Positions 24,193 to 27,837 of a stretch of 27,837 nt of DNA are shown in pieces. Numbering within the stretch: the first letter of the stretch is position 1; every line of letters begins with the position of its first letter. A program made the position numbers and the translations under genes. The notes below the pieces were generated by a model. The model made no database searches. It saw nothing but the letters and a program-made list of their open reading frames with translations, and was not told the DNA's origin. Origin of the DNA: Phoenicibacter sp963588595 (GTDB lineage Bacteria > Actinomycetota > Coriobacteriia > Coriobacteriales > Eggerthellaceae); contig CAVAIA010000047.1 of assembly GCA_963588595.1 (NCBI GenBank), forward strand, positions 1 to 27,837. The letters run 5' to 3'.

Positions 24193-26328
24193 ATGGGAAG
24201 AGCAAAGAATTTACTTAGGAAAGTTTATAGAAAGCTTAAACCAATCGAAATTAAAACACCTAAACTTGTTACAAAATGCGATTTTTCGATAGAGCTTATT
24301 TCAGTTATCTCAACGGGAAAGTGGATGATTTTTAGGTGCAAGCTACGCTTCCCAGCTAGTTGCACCTCCGATGTTGACATTTGCGCAAAAGATTTGAATA
24401 GCAAAACAATATCCTTAAAATCAATTTTTATGGGAATGGCTGATAGCAAAAGGAATGTTAACGGTCATCCTGTTTTTAAAGAGCGAGTGTTTTCTCTGCT
24501 CGTCCCTTATCCAGAGCAAGATTTAGTTCTGTCTATTTTCTCCAAGGGTGAAAACAAGGTTCTTCACGAACAAGTTTTTTCAGGGGGGCAAATTAAGGAT
24601 TTGCGTTCTTCTAGTGACAGAATTTTTTATTTGACGGCTTATAACGACCCTTATTATCAAGAATGGTTTGATAAAAACCAACGCTCTTCTGATTATGAGC
24701 TGAAATTGCAAAGCGAAGCAAAATTTGAGAATTCGCCGAAGTTTTCTATAGTCGTTCCTCTTTATAAAACGCCATTATCTTATTTCAATGAGATGGTCTC
24801 GTCTATCTTAAATCAATCCTATTCGAATTGGGAACTTCTCTTAGTGAATGCAAGCCCTGACGATGTTGACCTTAAACAAGCGATTGAAAAGATTAAGGTT
24901 GGAGAGTCGAGAATTAAAGAAGTCGTGCTAGAGAAAAACGAGGGCATAACGTTAAACACAGCGCGTGGGATAAAAGAAGCAACAGGCGATTTTGTTTGCT
25001 TTGTTGACCACGATGACACTATAGAGCCAAATTGTTTGTTTGAATATGCTAAGAGAATAAACGAAAAACCAGAAAGCGAAGTTCTATATTGCGACGAGGA
25101 TAAGTTATTTGAAGATGGGCATTTAGGTTGCGTTTACTTTAAGCCAGATTTCAGTTTATTTCTCTTGCGGTCTATAAATTATATATGCCACATGCTTACG
25201 ATTAAAAGGGATTTGCTATTGCAACTCGAATATGACAACCCTGAGTATGATGGCGCACAGGATCATCATCTAGTTCTTCAAGCATGTGAGAAGACTAAGA
25301 ACGTCGAGCATATTGATAAGGTTCTTTATCATTGGCGACTTAGTGATAATAGCACTTCTGCTGCCTTGGGGGCAAAATCGTATGTTAATCAAGCTCGAGA
25401 GCGCGCGCAAAGAAGTTATTTTAAAAACGTTGGAATAGATGTTGGACTTAGTGAAAATCCTTTGGTTGCGGGAGCCACCAGGATTGATTATAAATTGAAC
25501 GGCTCAACTCAAAAAGTCAGCATAATTATCCCAACTAAAGATCACATTGATTTGCTTAAGACTTGTATTGATTCAATTTATGAGAAGACAACTTATTCAA
25601 ATTTCGAGGTAATTGTTGTTGAGAATAATAGTGAAGAGGATTCCACGTTTGAATATTACAATTCTTTAGAAGAAAAAGAAAACTTAAAAGTTGTTTATTA
25701 TGAGGGGGACTTTAATTTTTCAAAGATCGTTAATTTTGGCAGAAAGTATGCGTCAGGTGACTACTTATTGTTGCTAAATAACGACACTGAGGTGATAACA
25801 AACACTTGGATTGAGAATATGCTAGGGATTTGTTTGCAGCCCGAGGTGGGAATAGTAGGATGCAAATTGCTCTACCCTGATGACACTATTCAACATGCGG
25901 GCGTTTTCCTCGCGGACAATCCTCACCACTATTTTGCAAATTTACCAAATGGTTCTAATTGTTATATGGGACTTGCTTACTTAACTAGGGAAGTTTCAGC
26001 AGTCACTGCTGCATGTCTTATGGTGTCGGCAACAACGTATGATGCAGTAGGCGGCTTTAATGAGAAATATACTGTTGCCTTTAACGATGTTGATTTTTGC
26101 AACAGAGTTAGGCAATCCAATAAGCTATGCATTTATGATTCAAACACAGAACTATATCATTATGAATCGATTTCTAGAGGTAGCGATGCAGGAAATACAA
26201 GGGATGCGAGGGTTAACTCCGAAATTGGAATGATTTTGACTGATTGGCCTGAGCTTTTTGGTGGAAATGATCCTTATAGCAACAAGTATGTGAAGCAAGC
26301 TTGGGAAGGAGCATACTTTTCTTTCTAG
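24193..26328 (+). CDS. Tandem GT2 glycosyltransferase, rhamnosyltransferase-like
   Basis: 711 residues in three parts. Residues 1-185 form an unrecognised N-terminal region, probably beta-rich. A first GT2 domain (about 187-430) has FSIVVPLYKTPLSYFNEMV, FVDHDDTIEPN and VLYCDEDKLFE. A second GT2 domain (about 440-700) has VSIIIPTKDHIDLLKTCIDS, LLLLNNDTEV and the GGFNEKYTVAFNDVDFCNRV region found in rhamnosyltransferase-like enzymes. Both domains keep their acidic metal sites, so both may be active and make a disaccharide or a repeating chain. It is the last glycosyltransferase gene of the operon. Sugar specificity is not shown. Confidence 0.88.
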   Translation: MGRAKNLLRKVYRKLKPIEIKTPKLVTKCDFSIELISVISTGKWMIFRCKLRFPASCTSDVDICAKDLNSKTISLKSIFMGMADSKRNVNGHPVFKERVFSLLVPYPEQDLVLSIFSKGENKVLHEQVFSGGQIKDLRSSSDRIFYLTAYNDPYYQEWFDKNQRSSDYELKLQSEAKFENSPKFSIVVPLYKTPLSYFNEMVSSILNQSYSNWELLLVNASPDDVDLKQAIEKIKVGESRIKEVVLEKNEGITLNTARGIKEATGDFVCFVDHDDTIEPNCLFEYAKRINEKPESEVLYCDEDKLFEDGHLGCVYFKPDFSLFLLRSINYICHMLTIKRDLLLQLEYDNPEYDGAQDHHLVLQACEKTKNVEHIDKVLYHWRLSDNSTSAALGAKSYVNQARERAQRSYFKNVGIDVGLSENPLVAGATRIDYKLNGSTQKVSIIIPTKDHIDLLKTCIDSIYEKTTYSNFEVIVVENNSEEDSTFEYYNSLEEKENLKVVYYEGDFNFSKIVNFGRKYASGDYLLLLNNDTEVITNTWIENMLGICLQPEVGIVGCKLLYPDDTIQHAGVFLADNPHHYFANLPNGSNCYMGLAYLTREVSAVTAACLMVSATTYDAVGGFNEKYTVAFNDVDFCNRVRQSNKLCIYDSNTELYHYESISRGSDAGNTRDARVNSEIGMILTDWPELFGGNDPYSNKYVKQAWEGAYFSF

Positions 26329-26338
26329 AGAAAGTTAA

Positions 26339-26851
26339 GTGATTAGAATTATGGAAGTAATTTTCAAGGAGATAAGGGATTTAAACAAAGAGGACTTGCC
26401 TCAAGCGATTGAGGTTTTTAATGAAGTCATCGATGAAGGAGTTGCTTTTCCTTGGGAAGAAGATTTGACTCTTGAAAGTGGGCGAGATTTCTTCTTTTCG
26501 CAAGACGCGTGTCGCGTTGCCATTTCTGAAGGAGGGGAGGTTTTGGGTGTTGCGATTGTCCACCCAAATGCAATAGGGAGAAGTGGACATATCGCTAATG
26601 GGTCTTATGCAATTTCCTCAAAATGTAGAGGGCAACATATTGGAGACAAACTGGTTCGTGATTCCTTGGAGGTCGCAAAGAGATTAGGTTATCGAATCAT
26701 GCAATTCAATGCAGTTGTTGCGTCTAACATCCATGCGCAACATCTCTATGAAAGAATCGGCTTTGAAAAAATTGGCGTCGTCAAAGGCGGTTTTCGCAAC
26801 ATCAATGGCGAATATGAAGACATGTTTGCGTATGCGTATTACATGTTATAA
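26339..26851 (+). CDS. GNAT family N-acetyltransferase
   Basis: 170 residues of a single acetyltransferase domain. The acetyl-CoA loop is at SSKCRGQHIGDKLV (93-106), followed by NAVVASNIHAQHLYERIGFEKIG, the usual motif B. The layout resembles phosphinothricin/L-amino-acid N-acetyltransferases. The target amine is unknown. It follows the last glycosyltransferase gene by 10 bp, so it could share its transcript and might acetylate an amino sugar, but a general small-molecule role is as likely. Translation may begin at GTG 26339 or at ATG 26351; neither has a clear Shine-Dalgarno sequence. Confidence 0.88.
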   Translation: MIRIMEVIFKEIRDLNKEDLPQAIEVFNEVIDEGVAFPWEEDLTLESGRDFFFSQDACRVAISEGGEVLGVAIVHPNAIGRSGHIANGSYAISSKCRGQHIGDKLVRDSLEVAKRLGYRIMQFNAVVASNIHAQHLYERIGFEKIGVVKGGFRNINGEYEDMFAYAYYML

Positions 26852-26888
26852 CAAAGTTTGATAAGTTTTATTTGAGATAATGAAATGA

Positions 26889-27782
26889 ATGCAAACTTTA
26901 TCTGACATACTTGAGCAAGAGATAAGCGACATTTCCCCGGAGTTGTTGGAGTTTCTCCTTGTTGACAGAACCTCAAGCAATGCATCGATGCAACACAACA
27001 TCATTTGGGCAAATGATAATTATGCTCATCTTGGCAAAGGTTATGCTCCAACAGATGAAATTCAGCCCCAAGCAATCACTGGACAAAATTCACGCTTGAT
27101 TCAACCTCGTGCTTTGAAAAACAAAGAAGTGCAAAAAAAACGCACTAAAAAGCACGCAGAAGTTTTTACGCCTTCTTGGATTGTTAAGAAAATGATCGAT
27201 GGCATGGACTCAGAAAACCCTGGATGGAATGAAGATTTAGACACTTTCGTTGACAGAACATGGCTTGAAATAACCTGCGGTGAAGCACCGTTTATTGCTA
27301 ACAGATATGAAATGGAATCAGGGGAACTGATTGAACTTAAAGACCGCACGGGTTTCTTGGACAGAAAACTTCGCAGAATAAATGAGGATGTTGATGGCTT
27401 TGATGCGTGGTTTGACTACGTTTGCCGAGCATACAAAGCAAGTTATGGCTTTGAGTGGAGTGGTGACTCGATTGTTTTGGCACGTGAGAACTTGGTGATG
27501 ACGTTTGTTGATTACTACCGCGAAAAATGGGACGCGGAGCCGAGTTTAGAAGAAGTTTTGCAAATTGCAGAAATTGTTAGCTACAATGTGTTTCAGATGG
27601 ATGGGTTAAAACAAATTATTCCACTTTCTGAAAGTGAAGAAACCGTTTCAACAGAGATCGAACAGCCTGATTTGTTCGGGAATGTGGAGGTTATAAAAAC
27701 TTCTAAAGTTAAAAAAATTCCAGGTAAAAGAGTTAAGGTTATGAATTGGAAAAAAGGCAAAATGGAGTATTTTGGGCAATGA
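26889..27782 (+). CDS. Restriction-system methyltransferase-like protein
   Basis: 297 residues that resemble small 'restriction endonuclease subunit M' proteins. KKHAEVFTPSWIVKKMID (87-104) matches the 'xFTPxxIVxxM' element of N6-adenine DNA methyltransferases. WLEITCGEAPFIANRY (125-140) stands where the S-adenosylmethionine site (motif I, usually DPACGTGxF) is expected. ARENLVMTFVDYY (198-210) and SYNVFQMDGLK (231-241) follow. The usual NPPY catalytic motif is not visible; NVFQMDG occupies its likely place, so activity is open. The C-terminal 50 residues are basic. The stop overlaps the next start in ATGA, so a two-gene restriction unit is likely. The gene lies 37 bp after the acetyltransferase gene. 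Confidence 0.72.
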   Translation: MQTLSDILEQEISDISPELLEFLLVDRTSSNASMQHNIIWANDNYAHLGKGYAPTDEIQPQAITGQNSRLIQPRALKNKEVQKKRTKKHAEVFTPSWIVKKMIDGMDSENPGWNEDLDTFVDRTWLEITCGEAPFIANRYEMESGELIELKDRTGFLDRKLRRINEDVDGFDAWFDYVCRAYKASYGFEWSGDSIVLARENLVMTFVDYYREKWDAEPSLEEVLQIAEIVSYNVFQMDGLKQIIPLSESEETVSTEIEQPDLFGNVEVIKTSKVKKIPGKRVKVMNWKKGKMEYFGQ

Positions 27783-27837
27783 GTGAGAACAAAGCGAAAA
27801 TTGAAACGGTTGAGGTCACCTACCCTCAAATTTATGC
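27779..27837 (+). CDS. Start of a probable restriction-system gene (3' truncated)
   Basis: An ATG at 27779 overlaps the stop of the preceding gene by 4 bp (ATGA), and the frame stays open to the window edge, giving about 19 residues that end TYPQIYA. A PQIYA-like N-terminus is reminiscent of GIY-YIG/DEAD-box helicase proteins that accompany small restriction methyltransferases. The piece is too short for a firm call. Confidence 0.5.
   Translation, partial: MSENKAKIETVEVTYPQIY

Noticed and set aside
1..27837. CRISPR arrays, insertion sequences, integrases or rRNA
   Set aside because: No regularly spaced repeats, transposase or integrase motifs, or rRNA signatures were seen in the window.

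Overview
This 27.8 kb window looks like the chromosome of an AT-rich, anaerobic, Gram-positive bacterium. The gene families (two DUF6541-type membrane proteins, DUF2304 next to a DPM1-like transferase, a DUF6273-like surface protein, a secreted coiled-coil peptidoglycan hydrolase, HydB/HydG-type redox subunits) fit an actinobacterium of the Coriobacteriia best. That placement is inference from gene content and no phylogenetic marker was tested. Genes are tightly packed: the longest non-coding gap is 158 bp (15621-15778), and no convincing Rho-independent terminator was found.

Layout. (1) 1-396: the 3' end of a surface-type protein cut by the window edge. (2) 528-4803: ftsH, a TerC-family gene overlapping it by 14 bp, and a secreted NlpC/P60-like hydrolase with its own promoter. 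(3) 4909-7688: a GltD-like flavoprotein with a lone acyl carrier protein, tRNA-Arg(CCG), and a cyclophilin. (4) 7799-12413: a four-gene operon: a TPR protein with one membrane anchor, an iron-sulfur subunit like AsrA/HydB, an FAD/NAD(P)/[2Fe-2S] subunit like AsrB/HydG, and a 456-residue protein. In the last, a [NiFe]-hydrogenase small subunit is fused to a shortened large-subunit-like domain with no visible nickel ligands. (5) 12410-26328: a divergent surface-glycan locus. The minus strand carries a Wzx-like flippase and a DUF6541 protein. The plus strand carries a second DUF6541 protein, a GT2, a DPM1-like GT2, DUF2304, a GT-C type protein, a GT2, a DUF4422-GT8 fusion and a tandem GT2. (6) 26339-27837: a GNAT acetyltransferase and the start of a probable restriction-modification locus, cut by the window edge.

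How the genes may work together. In the glycan locus the cytoplasmic GT2/GT8 enzymes would build lipid-linked oligosaccharide and the flippase would export it. The DPM1-like/DUF2304 pair would supply polyprenyl-phosphate sugars to the multi-membrane-span GT-C-like proteins acting outside. In the redox operon, electrons could pass between NAD(P)H, FAD and a chain of iron-sulfur clusters, but the catalytic partner expected at the end of the chain (a nickel hydrogenase or siroheme sulfite reductase) is not encoded here. The apparently nickel-free hydrogenase-like fusion at 11043-12413 is the strongest candidate for something undescribed.
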